DNA of 64,000 nucleotides from Boothiomyces macroporosus (taxonomy: Eukaryota > Chytridiomycota > Chytridiomycetes > Rhizophydiales > Terramycetaceae), in assembly GCA_027604185.1 (NCBI GenBank), contig JADGKB010000011.1, forward strand, positions 62,001-126,000. Direction: 5' to 3'. Every line of letters starts with the position of its first letter. The stretch's first letter is position 1. A model generated the notes under the pieces. It saw only the letters and a list, made by a program, of their open reading frames with translations, had not been told where the DNA came from and did not search any database. The translations under genes were made by a program, and so were the position numbers. Positions 9,600 through 20,000 of this stretch are shown piece by piece.

Positions 9600-11507
9600 T
9601 TAATATGAAGCAGTCAGCACTAGATTGTCACTAGCAGTAAAGATGTTGTTGCTGCCAGTTTCCCAGTTTGGTGTAGTACAAGAAGTTTGAGTATGTGTTC
9701 CAAACGAAATTGCTTTCCATTGGTAAACATTGCCAGATACAACAGACACAGGGCCGCTAGTCCACACATTTCCAGTACTCCAAGTTAATGGAATACCAGC
9801 ACAAGTGTTCCAGTTATTGAATGTACCAACTACATAAACCTGGTCACCTAAGCCAGTGTCGTGAGTAACCTTGAATGTAACCGTGGTGGAAGCAACAGGA
9901 GTTGAAGTAACTACAGGGATGGAGGTAGTGGTTGGAGTAGATCCAAAGAACCCATCTGGACCAGAATATAGTGCCACAACTTGAGATTTGTCGTTTGCGT
10001 TCACATTCAAGTTGGTGTTACCACTGCTGTCTACAATGTAAACAAGAGCTTCTCCATTTGCGAGTACAACCCCAGGCCATAGGTTGCATTGTCCATTTGC
10101 AGCGTATCCGTATATCATATTGCAATATTTACCTGCAGACAGCCCAGTTTGAACTCTTCCAGACATTGTGTTGGAGGCAGAGTTGATTGCAGCAAATGCC
10201 TTTCCGGCAACAGACCAATAGATTTGGTTGGTACCTAAACTTTGGATTTGAGGGGTCTGATTTTTTCCAATCAAATTACGGATTCTAACAAGAGGGAAGA
10301 TTTCACTCCATCTGTGCTGACATGCCCAAGCTTGTGGGCAAACGTTTCCAACAATTGGACCAATAGGTTCAATGTTACCAGCACTGTCATATGGAGCAGA
10401 GACAGGACTTTCGCGTACATCACCGCCCCCATTGTATTGTATGTGATAACCAGAATGAACTTGTGGTAGACCCCATGGGTATAAAATGTTGAAAGCCATA
10501 GCCTGCTTGTATTGAGCATCGTTCTTGCGCGAAAGAGCCCAGGAGCTGTCACCATCAGGATTACGTTCTAGATCATGGTTTTCAATGAATACAGTAGAGT
10601 GTGCGGAGGATACTTGAAGTCCATTCAAAATAGATTGCAGTTGGTTGGTAGTACCAGAGATTTGTCTGAAAACCCTTCCAACAGCTGGTCCATATTCAAA
10701 AGATAAAATTCTTCCATTGGTAGAGTAGGCAGGTGCAGCACCGTTTGACAGTGGTTGGTCAATTTGACCATTTGGGAATGGGTTATAGATTTCTTGAGTT
10801 ACATAAGGCTTGAGACCCCTATAGTTCTTTTTGAGGGTCGACAAGAAACCGGCAATGTCGGTGGAAGGCATGGATTTGGCGGCATCAAAGCGGAACCCAG
10901 CGACTCCATAGTCCAACAGTTTGTTCAAAAAGTTGGAAACACTTTGTTGAACAAACGTATTGGCTGTATCTATATCTACTAGAGTAGACAATTGGCAATT
11001 GTAGATGGAATTAAGGTCATTCCAGTTGATGGGACCGTTGCACTTGGAGTCATGGAAGTGGACTGAATTGTAACCTGCATCTGGGAAGTTTTCATTGAAT
11101 GCCTTTGAAGTCCAAGGTGAGGTAGTTCCATATCCACCATTGTCGTTCTCGTTGATATATGCAAAGTGGTTCAAAACCACGTCAACAACAATGTCTACAC
11201 CAACACTCTTACAAACATGTGTCATATTTTTAAAGTCAGCGACTGTGCCTAATCTGTTGCCAATTTTGTACCCAAGCGGTTGATAGACAAGATACCAAGG
11301 ATTGGTATAACCATCAAAAGAGTTCTTGGCATGCTCTTGAACAGGAGAAGTCTGGACGAAAGAGTACCCATTTGGGCCCAAGAAATCAACACACTCTTGA
11401 GCAATTGAAGCAAAGGGCCATTGAAACAACTGAACCCCGACCTGTCTGTCATTGACAGTATATTGGGCCCGAGATGTTGCGGCCAGTAGAGAAAGAATTG
11501 GAATCAT
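9600..11507 (-). CDS. Secreted alpha-amylase (GH13) with one C-terminal starch-binding module
   Basis: A single exon of 635 aa. A signal peptide (MIPILSLLAATSRA) leads to RQVGVQLFQWPFASIAQEC and NGYSFVQTSPVQEH, the start of an animal/actinobacterial-type GH13 barrel rather than the TAKA type of most fungal amylases. Catalytic residues are Asp208 (GVAGFRFDAAKS), Glu239 (YVTQEI) and Asp312 (FIENHDLERN). A Thr/Ser-rich linker (TTTSIPVVTSTPVASTT) joins a CBM20-like module containing VYVVGTFNNWNTCAG and QWKAIS. The enzyme should cleave internal alpha-1,4 bonds of starch outside the cell. It is the leftmost of three tandem paralogues, all on the minus strand. A TATAAA lies 27-32 bases before the ATG. 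Confidence 0.95.
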   Translation of the reverse strand: MIPILSLLAATSRAQYTVNDRQVGVQLFQWPFASIAQECVDFLGPNGYSFVQTSPVQEHAKNSFDGYTNPWYLVYQPLGYKIGNRLGTVADFKNMTHVCKSVGVDIVVDVVLNHFAYINENDNGGYGTTSPWTSKAFNENFPDAGYNSVHFHDSKCNGPINWNDLNSIYNCQLSTLVDIDTANTFVQQSVSNFLNKLLDYGVAGFRFDAAKSMPSTDIAGFLSTLKKNYRGLKPYVTQEIYNPFPNGQIDQPLSNGAAPAYSTNGRILSFEYGPAVGRVFRQISGTTNQLQSILNGLQVSSAHSTVFIENHDLERNPDGDSSWALSRKNDAQYKQAMAFNILYPWGLPQVHSGYHIQYNGGGDVRESPVSAPYDSAGNIEPIGPIVGNVCPQAWACQHRWSEIFPLVRIRNLIGKNQTPQIQSLGTNQIYWSVAGKAFAAINSASNTMSGRVQTGLSAGKYCNMIYGYAANGQCNLWPGVVLANGEALVYIVDSSGNTNLNVNANDKSQVVALYSGPDGFFGSTPTTTSIPVVTSTPVASTTVTFKVTHDTGLGDQVYVVGTFNNWNTCAGIPLTWSTGNVWTSGPVSVVSGNVYQWKAISFGTHTQTSCTTPNWETGSNNIFTASDNLVLTASY

Positions 11508-11861
11508 TGAATTCAGTTTCTGGATTCATCAGCTTTATATTTTTTCTTTGGAGGCGATCAAATGACCTTGGACGTCATGGGACTACGTCGTGCTACTGAT
11601 CCTATTTGGGAAAACCCAAAGATGATTTTTCCCTGTTCAGTTGAACAGCGCACATTATTTTTCTGATAGAATTCGCTGTTAATGAGCAGTTAAAAGCCGA
11701 ATTGGATACCTTGTTTACTTGTAAACCTCACCAATTTTTTCAATTTGTAATGATAACTCAACAACGACTTCCAAAACGGGCGTGTTCAGTTTGTCATGTG
11801 TCCTCACAAATTCCGCCCAGACTTATTTCAAGGTGCATCGAATGAAATTTATTTCTATGAA
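11508..11861. other. Intergenic region between amylases 1 and 2
   Basis: 354 bases with the TATA box of amylase 1 and no convincing gene. A 31-codon + strand frame starting at about 11748 contains KRACSVCHVSS but is too short and too isolated to call. Confidence 0.5.
11534..11539 (-). promoter_or_regulatory. TATA box of the first amylase
   Basis: TATAAA on the minus strand lies about 27-32 bases upstream of the amylase ATG at 11507. At normal TATA-to-start spacing transcription would begin almost at the ATG, so the leader would be very short. The third amylase has the same arrangement. Confidence 0.55.
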
Positions 11862-14297
11862 CTAGTAAGAAAAAGTTACAACCTCCAACCCATCGGTGGC
11901 AGTAAAGACGTTGTTGTTCCCAGGTTGCCAGTCTGGCTTAGTGCAATCAGAGTAGACGACCGATTTCCATTGATATGTCTGGCCTGGAGTGGTTGCAATA
12001 TTGTCACAAACCCAGACATCACCCGCTGACCATGTACATTTAACTGCACCACAAACATTCCATCCGTTGAATTCTCCAACAGCGTAAAGTGATTGTCCGA
12101 AATCTACGTGATGTGTGATCTTTAGTTGGACAAATGAATTGGAAGTAGATGTGGGCGCTGGGGTAGTAGTTGGGGTAGGGAATTCATATGCGTAGCTGAT
12201 TATTTGGGTTCCCGCTGCTGCAACAAATTGATTATTGTCTGTCCCTGGTTGCCACTGAGGTTTACTGCAAGTAGTTTGAGAGAAGGATCCGTAGCTAATT
12301 GCTTTCCATTGATAAGTGACTCCAGGCGTTACTCTAACTCGATTACAGTGCCACAAATCTCCAGCGCTCCATTGACAGCTAACAGCATTACATGTGTCCC
12401 AATTATTGAACGATCCAACAACATAAACGTTATCTCCAAATCCAGTATGATGCTTAATTTGGAAAAGCACCGAATTAACAATTTGAGGGGTTGGAGTTGG
12501 TAAATGATGAGTGGTTGTAACAGCTGGAATCAGAGAAGTACTAGTAACACTATCTGTAGTCGCGACCACCAGAGTCTGCGGTACTACTACCCCGCATTTG
12601 TGTTGAATTGGAGCAGAGGTTGAAGAAATACCAGCTGTTGCAGTTCCTATTGAAGTGGATGACGGTGCTTGAGTTGTGGCAGAGAAAGAAGCGGAGAGCA
12701 AGCCGTCGTTTCCAGTGTAGATCGCGACCACTCTGGATTGATCATTTGAATTGATCACTATAGTAGTTAACCCATCTGCATTAACAGTGTACTGTATAGT
12801 TTCATTTGCGATCTTTACTCCTGGCCATAATACGCACTTTCCTTCTTTTGCATATGCATACACCATATTGCAATAAGTTCCTTCCGGCAAATATGTCTGT
12901 AAAGTCTGATTCATGTTTTGGTTTGGAGTGTTTCCTTGTGCACTATTGATGACAAAGAAACCTTTTCCAGGAACTGCCCAATAGATTTGGTTTTGAACAT
13001 CAGAATACAAGTATGGAAGTTGAGCTAATCCATCAGAAATATAGTTGCGCACGCGTACCAACGGATAAATGTCTGTTAAACGATGCTGCAATGTCCAGGA
13101 GGACAATGTGTCAGATACAGCGGATACATATCCATGGGAATCACTTGGAGGTGTAACTGGAGACTCTCTTTGAGCATCAGTACCACCATTAAATTGAAAC
13201 TTATAGCCAGAGTGAATTTGTGGTATACCAAATGGATACAGCAAGGTAAATGCGGTCGCTTGTTTGTACCACCAACCACGATTGATTCTATAAAGTGCAA
13301 AGTTGGCATCTCCATCTTGATCCCTAACAGTTAGAGTGGCATACCTTTCTTTGTCATGATTTTCAGTGAATACCAGCGAATAATCACTCTGATTCAATGC
13401 CAAGTTGTTCAGAGTGTCAGGTAAATCATCGGTAGAACCTCCGTTAATATTTCTGAATAATTTTCCAACAGCTTGGCCGTAGTCAAAGTTGAGGATTCTT
13501 CCTAACTTGTGATAATCTAAATATGTACCATCAGGGAATGTGTACATGATCTCTTGAGCAAAATATGGTCTTTTGCCATGGTAGTTGTTTTGTAGTTTAT
13601 CCATAATTGCTTGCCAATCTGCAAATGGTATTGATTTTGCGGCATCGGTTCTAAATCCAGCAACCCCATAAGATAACAGTTCATTCAAGAAATCAACTAT
13701 CGACTGACGCACAAACGGATGTTCAGTTTTTAAATCAACTAATGTTGCCAATCTACAAAAGTAGATGGATGTTAAATTGCCCCAATCAATATCTCCATTA
13801 CATTGGGAGTCGTGGTAATGCTCTGCTGTATATCTTGGGCTTGGAAAGCTTTCATGATAAGCTGGGGCAGACCAAGGGCCTAAACTTGCATCATACCCAA
13901 ATCCAACTGATGAGTTGCCATTTATATAAGAATTGTGATTTAAAACAACATCCACCACTATATCAACCCCAGCACCTGTGCATGTCTTTACCATATCTTT
14001 GAAATCTTTCAAACTTCCCAAACGATTACCAATGCTGTATCCGAGTGGTTGATATGCCAAGTACCACGGATAAATGTTTCCTTCCTGGCTTTGGCCAGCA
14101 TGCTCTTGCACTGGAGAGGTTTGCACAAAAGAGTAGCCATTTGGCCCCAAAAAGTTTACACACTCGTCTGCGATGTCCTTGAACCGCCATTGAAATAGCT
14201 GCACCCCGACTTGTTTATCATTAACGAGGTATTGAGCGCTTAAAGCCCCAACTAGAACCGCAAAGTTCAGCATAACTAATACCCTAATTTTTTTCAA
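11862..14297 (-). CDS. Secreted alpha-amylase (GH13) with two C-terminal starch-binding modules
   Basis: A single exon of 811 aa, paralogous to its two neighbours. Signal peptide about residues 1-21, then the GH13 barrel with all three catalytic residues in place: the Asp of GVAGFRTDAAKS, the Glu of FAQEIMYTFPDG and the Asp of FTENHDKERY. After the barrel come two CBM20-like modules. The first has VYVVGSFNNWDTCNA and QWKAISYGS; the second has LYAVGEFNGWNVCGA and QWKSVVYSD. They are separated by a short Pro/Thr linker (FPTPTTTPAPTSTS). The neighbours have one module each, so this gene gained a module by internal duplication or the others lost one. The linker after the barrel is also longer and Ser/Thr-rich, probably O-glycosylated. 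Confidence 0.95.
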   Translation of the reverse strand: MKKIRVLVMLNFAVLVGALSAQYLVNDKQVGVQLFQWRFKDIADECVNFLGPNGYSFVQTSPVQEHAGQSQEGNIYPWYLAYQPLGYSIGNRLGSLKDFKDMVKTCTGAGVDIVVDVVLNHNSYINGNSSVGFGYDASLGPWSAPAYHESFPSPRYTAEHYHDSQCNGDIDWGNLTSIYFCRLATLVDLKTEHPFVRQSIVDFLNELLSYGVAGFRTDAAKSIPFADWQAIMDKLQNNYHGKRPYFAQEIMYTFPDGTYLDYHKLGRILNFDYGQAVGKLFRNINGGSTDDLPDTLNNLALNQSDYSLVFTENHDKERYATLTVRDQDGDANFALYRINRGWWYKQATAFTLLYPFGIPQIHSGYKFQFNGGTDAQRESPVTPPSDSHGYVSAVSDTLSSWTLQHRLTDIYPLVRVRNYISDGLAQLPYLYSDVQNQIYWAVPGKGFFVINSAQGNTPNQNMNQTLQTYLPEGTYCNMVYAYAKEGKCVLWPGVKIANETIQYTVNADGLTTIVINSNDQSRVVAIYTGNDGLLSASFSATTQAPSSTSIGTATAGISSTSAPIQHKCGVVVPQTLVVATTDSVTSTSLIPAVTTTHHLPTPTPQIVNSVLFQIKHHTGFGDNVYVVGSFNNWDTCNAVSCQWSAGDLWHCNRVRVTPGVTYQWKAISYGSFSQTTCSKPQWQPGTDNNQFVAAAGTQIISYAYEFPTPTTTPAPTSTSNSFVQLKITHHVDFGQSLYAVGEFNGWNVCGAVKCTWSAGDVWVCDNIATTPGQTYQWKSVVYSDCTKPDWQPGNNNVFTATDGLEVVTFSY

Positions 14298-14632
14298 TTT
14301 AAGCGCAGCCTGAGGTCATCTGATGGTGAGATGGGAGCGAAATTTTAGGGGAACTTTCGTGGGTTCCGAATTCAAGGCCCAGAGATGTAATTATATCCCA
14401 TACTCATTATGCAAGTATACGATTGGTGCTCACAGCTAGGTTTCTCGATTGATGAACTACCGTCTGGTCGCAATGGCCGAGTAAGACAGTACTTTTGCCA
14501 ATATGGGATTAGTCAACAGATATTCTTTTGTAAAAGTTTCGCCACTTGCGAAAATGGTAATCGATGAGATCTCATGAAAAATGAATAATTATGTGATGGC
14601 TACCTACGCCGCAATTTCGAATACAATTTTAT
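14298..14632. other. Intergenic region between amylases 2 and 3
   Basis: 335 bases. It contains a 52-codon + strand frame with an ATG (14409-14567) encoding five Cys in a small hydrophilic peptide. It begins next to a string that could itself be a 21-nt intron, and I find no family match, so it is noted but not called as a gene. Confidence 0.4.
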
Positions 14633-16606
14633 TTAATAAGACAATGATTCAGTTTGAGAGCCAGCTACAACTGTGAACACTTGGTTGTTTCCGCTGTACC
14701 ACATTGGGTTGGAGCAAGTAGTTTTAGAGGCAGTTCCATAAACAATTGGTTTCCATTGGACTGAAGCGCCAGGAGAAACACTTTGCAGGCTACACAACCA
14801 AACATTTCCAGTTGTCCACGAACAAGCGACTCCAGCACATGCATTCCAATTATTAAAAGTTCCCACAACATAGAGGTTATCTCCAAATGAAGTTTGATGG
14901 GTTACTTTAAATGTGATAGTTGCGCTTGGGGTCGGAGTTGCAGTTACAGTAGGAGTGGTGACCGTTACTACCACTTGAGTAGTTGTAGATTGTGCAACAG
15001 TAGTGGTTGTAGTTGTTACGACAGGAATGGTGGTAGGTTGAGCGGTTGAAACTACGCCGTCTGCACCACTGTATAGCGCGAGAACTCTTGATTGATCCCC
15101 ACTTCCGATGTTGATCGTCACAAATCCATTTTGATCAACAGTGTAGAGCACTTGCTCTGCGGTCAAAGAAACGCCAGGCCATAAAACGCACTTGCCATTT
15201 TGAGCATATCCATAAACAAAGTTGCAATACTTTCCAGGTGCAAGCCCAGATTGGACAGTGTTTGACATTAGTTGATTTGGAGCAGTTCCTTGAGCAGAAT
15301 TAATTGCGACAAACGCTTTGCCTGGTACTGACCAATAAATTTGATTAGTTGCAGCGGTTTGGATATTTGGGGCAGGGCTGGAGGAGATGTAGTTTCTAAT
15401 TCTTACAAGCGGATACACATCGGGCATGCGATGTTGCAATGTCCATTTAGAAAGACTTTGTGACAGAGGCAAAATGTAACCGCTTGAATTGGATGGAGGT
15501 GAAACAGGTATTTCATCTTGGTTATTGCCAACAAATTGGAAATTGTAACCAGAGTGTACAATCGGCATACCATAAGGATACAGGATATTGAAAGCGACTG
15601 CTTGCTTATACCACCATGCGTTATTGATTCTATGGAGGGCATAGTTTGCGTTGCCGTCGTTGTTTCTTTCAGTATCATGGTTTTCAACAAATGTTACTGA
15701 ATCTTGTTGGTTCAACTGCAATTTTGAAATCTGATTAGCTAACTGATCCGTGGAAGAACCTATATTTCTGAACGCTTTGCCAACAGCTTGACTGTAATCA
15801 AAATTCAATATGCGGCCAGTGGATTGATAATTCTTGTAGGTGCCATCTGGGAAGGAATACATAATTTCATGTACAAAGAAAGGATTTTCTCCTCTATAGT
15901 TCTTGTTTAAGCCTGCTGTGAATGCTTGAAAATCCGCAAGTGGAATACTTTTAGTTGCATCTAAAATTAATTCGCATTTACCGGCTCTAAATCCAGCTAC
16001 ACCCAGAGACAACAAGTAATTCAAGTACTCAGTGTGTTTTTGTCTAACGTAAGGATGCTCGGTTGCCAAATCCACCAAAGTCTCCAGTCTGCAGTTATAG
16101 ATTGACCATTGGTTGGTCCAGTCTATGTTATCATTGCAGATGTTATCGTGATAGTGTTCAGAAGTAAAGCCTGGATCTGGATAGTATTCATTGAACGCTT
16201 TTGCAGTCCATGGAGTCTTGTTGCTGTATCCAAACCCAGTAGACGAGTAGCCACCAACACCAGAATTGTGGTTTAGCACAACATCAACAATGACATCCAC
16301 TCCAACACTGGTACAAACAGCAGTCATGTTTTTGAAATCTTCGAGGGTACCCATTCTGTTTCCAACATTGTACCCCAAAACTTGGTAATTCAAGTACCAT
16401 CCAAAAGGCGCTCCAGTGGGGATAGAATTGATATGCTCCACAACAGGAGCAGTCATGACAAACGAGTAGCCATTAGGAGCCAAAAAGTTGACACATTCTT
16501 CTGCTATATCTTTGAAACTCCACAAGAAAAGAGTAGCCCCGACGGATCTTTCATTAATAGCATACTGCGAATAGACGCCAGAGAGAAAGAGAGAAAGAGC
16601 AAGCAT
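14633..16606 (-). CDS. Secreted alpha-amylase (GH13) with one starch-binding module; one 21-nt intron inside the catalytic Asp codon
   Basis: Exons: 16606-15982 and 15960-14633 (650 aa spliced). The frame also reads through unspliced as 657 aa because the 21-base intron (15961-15981) has no stop. Spliced, the barrel reads GVAGFRADATKS, matching GFRFDAAKS and GFRTDAAKS in the sisters; unspliced, seven extra residues sit just before the nucleophile Asp. The Asp codon itself is split G|AT by the intron. Other catalytic residues are the Glu of FVHEIMYSFPDG and the Asp of FVENHDTERN. Signal peptide about residues 1-13; the C-terminal CBM20-like module contains LYVVGTFNNWNACAG. A TATAAA box lies 25-30 bases upstream of the start. 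The sisters lack this intron. Confidence 0.93.
   Translation of the reverse strand: MLALSLFLSGVYSQYAINERSVGATLFLWSFKDIAEECVNFLAPNGYSFVMTAPVVEHINSIPTGAPFGWYLNYQVLGYNVGNRMGTLEDFKNMTAVCTSVGVDVIVDVVLNHNSGVGGYSSTGFGYSNKTPWTAKAFNEYYPDPGFTSEHYHDNICNDNIDWTNQWSIYNCRLETLVDLATEHPYVRQKHTEYLNYLLSLGVAGFRAGKCELILDATKSIPLADFQAFTAGLNKNYRGENPFFVHEIMYSFPDGTYKNYQSTGRILNFDYSQAVGKAFRNIGSSTDQLANQISKLQLNQQDSVTFVENHDTERNNDGNANYALHRINNAWWYKQAVAFNILYPYGMPIVHSGYNFQFVGNNQDEIPVSPPSNSSGYILPLSQSLSKWTLQHRMPDVYPLVRIRNYISSSPAPNIQTAATNQIYWSVPGKAFVAINSAQGTAPNQLMSNTVQSGLAPGKYCNFVYGYAQNGKCVLWPGVSLTAEQVLYTVDQNGFVTINIGSGDQSRVLALYSGADGVVSTAQPTTIPVVTTTTTTVAQSTTTQVVVTVTTPTVTATPTPSATITFKVTHQTSFGDNLYVVGTFNNWNACAGVACSWTTGNVWLCSLQSVSPGASVQWKPIVYGTASKTTCSNPMWYSGNNQVFTVVAGSQTESLSY
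15961..15981 (-). other. Stop-free, frame-neutral 21-nt intron in amylase 3
   Basis: The minus-strand sequence begins GTAAATGCG and ends ATTAATTTTAG, matching the window's intron consensus. Removal restores the GFR-x-D-A-x-K motif found in both neighbouring paralogues. Because it is 3n and stop-free, a gene finder would translate it as seven residues. Confidence 0.88.
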
Positions 16607-17004
16607 AGCCTTTGTGTATCAAAAAGAGAATTTATATTTTTTCCTTTTGTTCTCATGATCAACGTCGGTTTCCGCAGCTAAGACGGTTGTCACAAGGCGG
16701 ATCGGTCCTCGCGATATCACCTGATGAGATCCTCATCATTTGCAGTTGGTGGGCTCTTTTCGGGTTTGTAAGAGATTTTCTGCAGTTTTTGAAATTATCA
16801 TTCATAGTTTAGATTCCATTAGGTCCAGCTTAGTATCGTAGGCTGCCCCACACAAATACTTGCCTCTTTCTTTGCAGTTCCGGTACTTTCTGAAGTTGCA
16901 TATTTCTGTCAATCTCTTCTCTCATTATTTTGGAACACGATATTCCACACTAATGATGTCATCCGTATGAATAAAGTTGAGCGATTTGCGCGACTCTTAT
17001 TCCA
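16607..17004. other. Divergent promoter region between amylase 3 and the GPCR gene
   Basis: 398 bases with the amylase TATA box near its left end. It serves two divergently transcribed genes. I see no further gene, repeat or recognisable operator. Confidence 0.5.
16631..16636 (-). promoter_or_regulatory. TATA box of the third amylase
   Basis: TATAAA on the minus strand lies 25-30 bases before the ATG at 16606, the same position as in the first amylase. The leader must be very short if this box is used. Confidence 0.55.
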
Positions 17005-20000
17005 ATGAAATCCATCCTTTTCGCCTTATCAGTATTCGCTCAGGAATACGTTGATGTTGCGATCCTGCATTCACAAACAGGAACCCTAGCAATATCTGAA
17101 ATCACAGTAATCAATGCGGAAATCTTGGCAATTGAGGAACTGAATGCCGCAGGTGGGGTATTAGGGAAACAGGTTCGATACACTATTTTTGATGGTCAGT
17201 CAGATCCAGCAGCCTTTGCCAGTAATGCCGACTATATTACTCAAAACAGTTCTTTTGCCACGACTTTCGGGTGTTGGACATCGAGCTCTAGAAAAGCGGT
17301 TCTGCCATATTTTGAAAGCAGGAACAAGCAGTTGTGGTATCCAGTGCAATACGAAGGTCAAGAATGCTCCAAGAATGTTTTCTACTCTGGCGCAGATCCA
17401 AACGAACAAATCGAACCTTCTCTTGTATGGCTTCTAAGCAACTATCCGAAAAATGTGTATTTGATTGGATCGGACTACGTGTTCCCTAGAACCGCCAATT
17501 CAATCATCAAAAGGTAACCGAATAGTTTAATCAAGTATGCTTTACGACCTTGGAGCAACTCTTGTTGGTGAAGACTACATTCCATTGCCTGCAAACGCGT
17601 CTCAATCTGCCTCAAACAACGCAAGTTTGAGCACATTTTTGGACAAACTTTTAGTTGCTGCCCCCTCTGGTTGCATCATTTATAATACTCTTAATGGAGA
17701 CGCAAACGTCCAACTGTTTCAATGGATGGCTATAAAAAATATGACCGCCAACAAGTACCCTTCAATGAGTGTGTCAATAACTGAAGCCGAGGCGCCTGCT
17801 ATTGGGATACAAAACTTGGTTGGCCACTTTGCTGCATGGAATTATTTCATGACTGACCCAGCTGCTACACCTCAAACCTACACCGATTATTTGTCGTCAA
17901 AGTTTATAACAAGTTATAGAAATCGATTTGGAAATACCTCAGTTGTAAATGATCCAATGGAAGCTGCCTACATAAATGTAAAAGTGTGGGCACAAGCTGT
18001 AGAGCAGGCTGAAAGTTTTGATGTTGACCTCGTTCGCAATGCAGCGTATGGTATCACGTTTGATGCACCTGAGGGAATAGTAACGCTGCAGCCTAATCAT
18101 CATTTCAGCAAATATGCCCGAATAGGACGATTTCGATCTGATGGATTATTTGATGTGGTGTATTACGGAAGTACTCCTGTGGTTCCAAATCCATGGAATC
18201 AATATATCACAGCAAGTACTGGGAAAATATGTGATTGGTCCCAAAATAGAACGGATGCGTCCCAATATTCTCCAAAGCAAGTTAAAGTTGGGTTACTTTA
18301 TGATGCAAAAAGTATTGAAAACTTTAAAGCGCAACAACTTGCTATCGAAAGAATCAATTACGGTGGACTTCTTGGTTATATGGTATAGTCCTTGATTAAT
18401 CCAGATTGTACCAGTGGTCATTAACTTGGATTGGGACGAAACCACAATCACCCAATTGATCAATGATACTGTCGCTATTATGGGGATTCCATTAAAAAGT
18501 GTATATAATCAAAAATGGAGTGCAGTCACCCAAGACTTGAACCAGCAATTTCTTGCACTTATCCCAAGAATAGAAGGCCAGTACACTCCCACGAACAACA
18601 CTTTAATATTAGATCTCACCCCATCCCAAAGTTTAAATACCACACTTACCTGGCTTATGCGAACCAAATATAGAGGTTATTTTTGTATTGCTTTCAATGG
18701 CACCGAAGGTTTGCAAAGCTGTTCTTTCGTAGACAGTTACTTTGCTGGGAACGCAATCACAAAGATTGGATCAGTCACATTGGATCCCTTTCAAAACAAC
18801 TCTGTCCTGATCAATCAAATGGTGCAATCTATCGCAGCTAGTGGTCTGACAAATGTTTTGATAATCAACACCTTCCCAGGATCATATGCAAAGACTACGT
18901 CCCTAATTTTTTCTAGTTTAAAATCACTCACTATAAAATACAAGATCTGCTCGACTAGTATGAATGAAAGGAAGGTAACTAGCGAAATGACCACGCATTA
19001 TGGTGCTTCTTCCTATTTCCAACAAATTTCAATCGCGCAAAATGCTGTATTCTATTCTTTATATACGGGAAGGTATGGATCGGAAATAGTTTCAAATGGC
19101 ATGGTTATGTCCTATGCAGCAGTCAATATTTGGGCAGAGGGGGTCAAATTGGCCAACTCCTTTGACCCAGTTAAAGTGAGAGTGAGCCTCTATGGTGTGC
19201 CAATTCAAACTCCGTCGGGCGCTTTTACTTTGCAATATTCCAATAGATTTTCGGCTCCTGTTAGGATTGCTGTTGTTGCGTCCACCCAAAATTCCAACTT
19301 TTACAGGCCAGTGGTTGGAGGAGACGATTCGGTGGATACTACAGTTGATCCGATTCAAGTAAAAGAAGGAGATGTAAATTACTTTGGTCCTCAATTATCA
19401 CCTCGAGCCCCGCCTTCCATGGGAAGGAAAGTTTTAACGGGAATAACAGTCGCGATTCATGCAGCAATGTACCTTGCCATTGGTTGGGTTATTACCCAGA
19501 GAGACTCAATTATTATTCGAAAAAGTGGTTTTATTTTTATGCTGGCAACTTTATTTGGGAGCACAATTGGTGTCAGTTATGTGTACTTTTTGTACCCAAC
19601 TAATGCTACAGAGCTGCAATGTTATACAAAAAGCTGGACCGTTAATGTTGGTTTCTTTATTGTATTTTCAACCTTGATTGAAAAGTGCTTTACTATCTTT
19701 AGATTAAATCGAAAGAGAAGGAAGGCCACCGACAAGCAGGTAAAGTCAAGGCCATTGCTGCACGTGTTCCTGTTCACTTTGGCAATTTCAGTAGCAATAG
19801 TAGCAAAGTATTTTGTAGATTATGGGAATGGGTTGGACACTGTGTATGTGGACCTGCAATTTGGTGTTTCGTACGAACAATACTATGTGTGCAAAACAAC
19901 CTATTTCGATTATGGGATCTTATTTGCTTGTGGACTCATATGCATTGTTGGATGTACACTGGCGGTTCAAATTCGAGAAATTAAACTCCCACACAACGAA

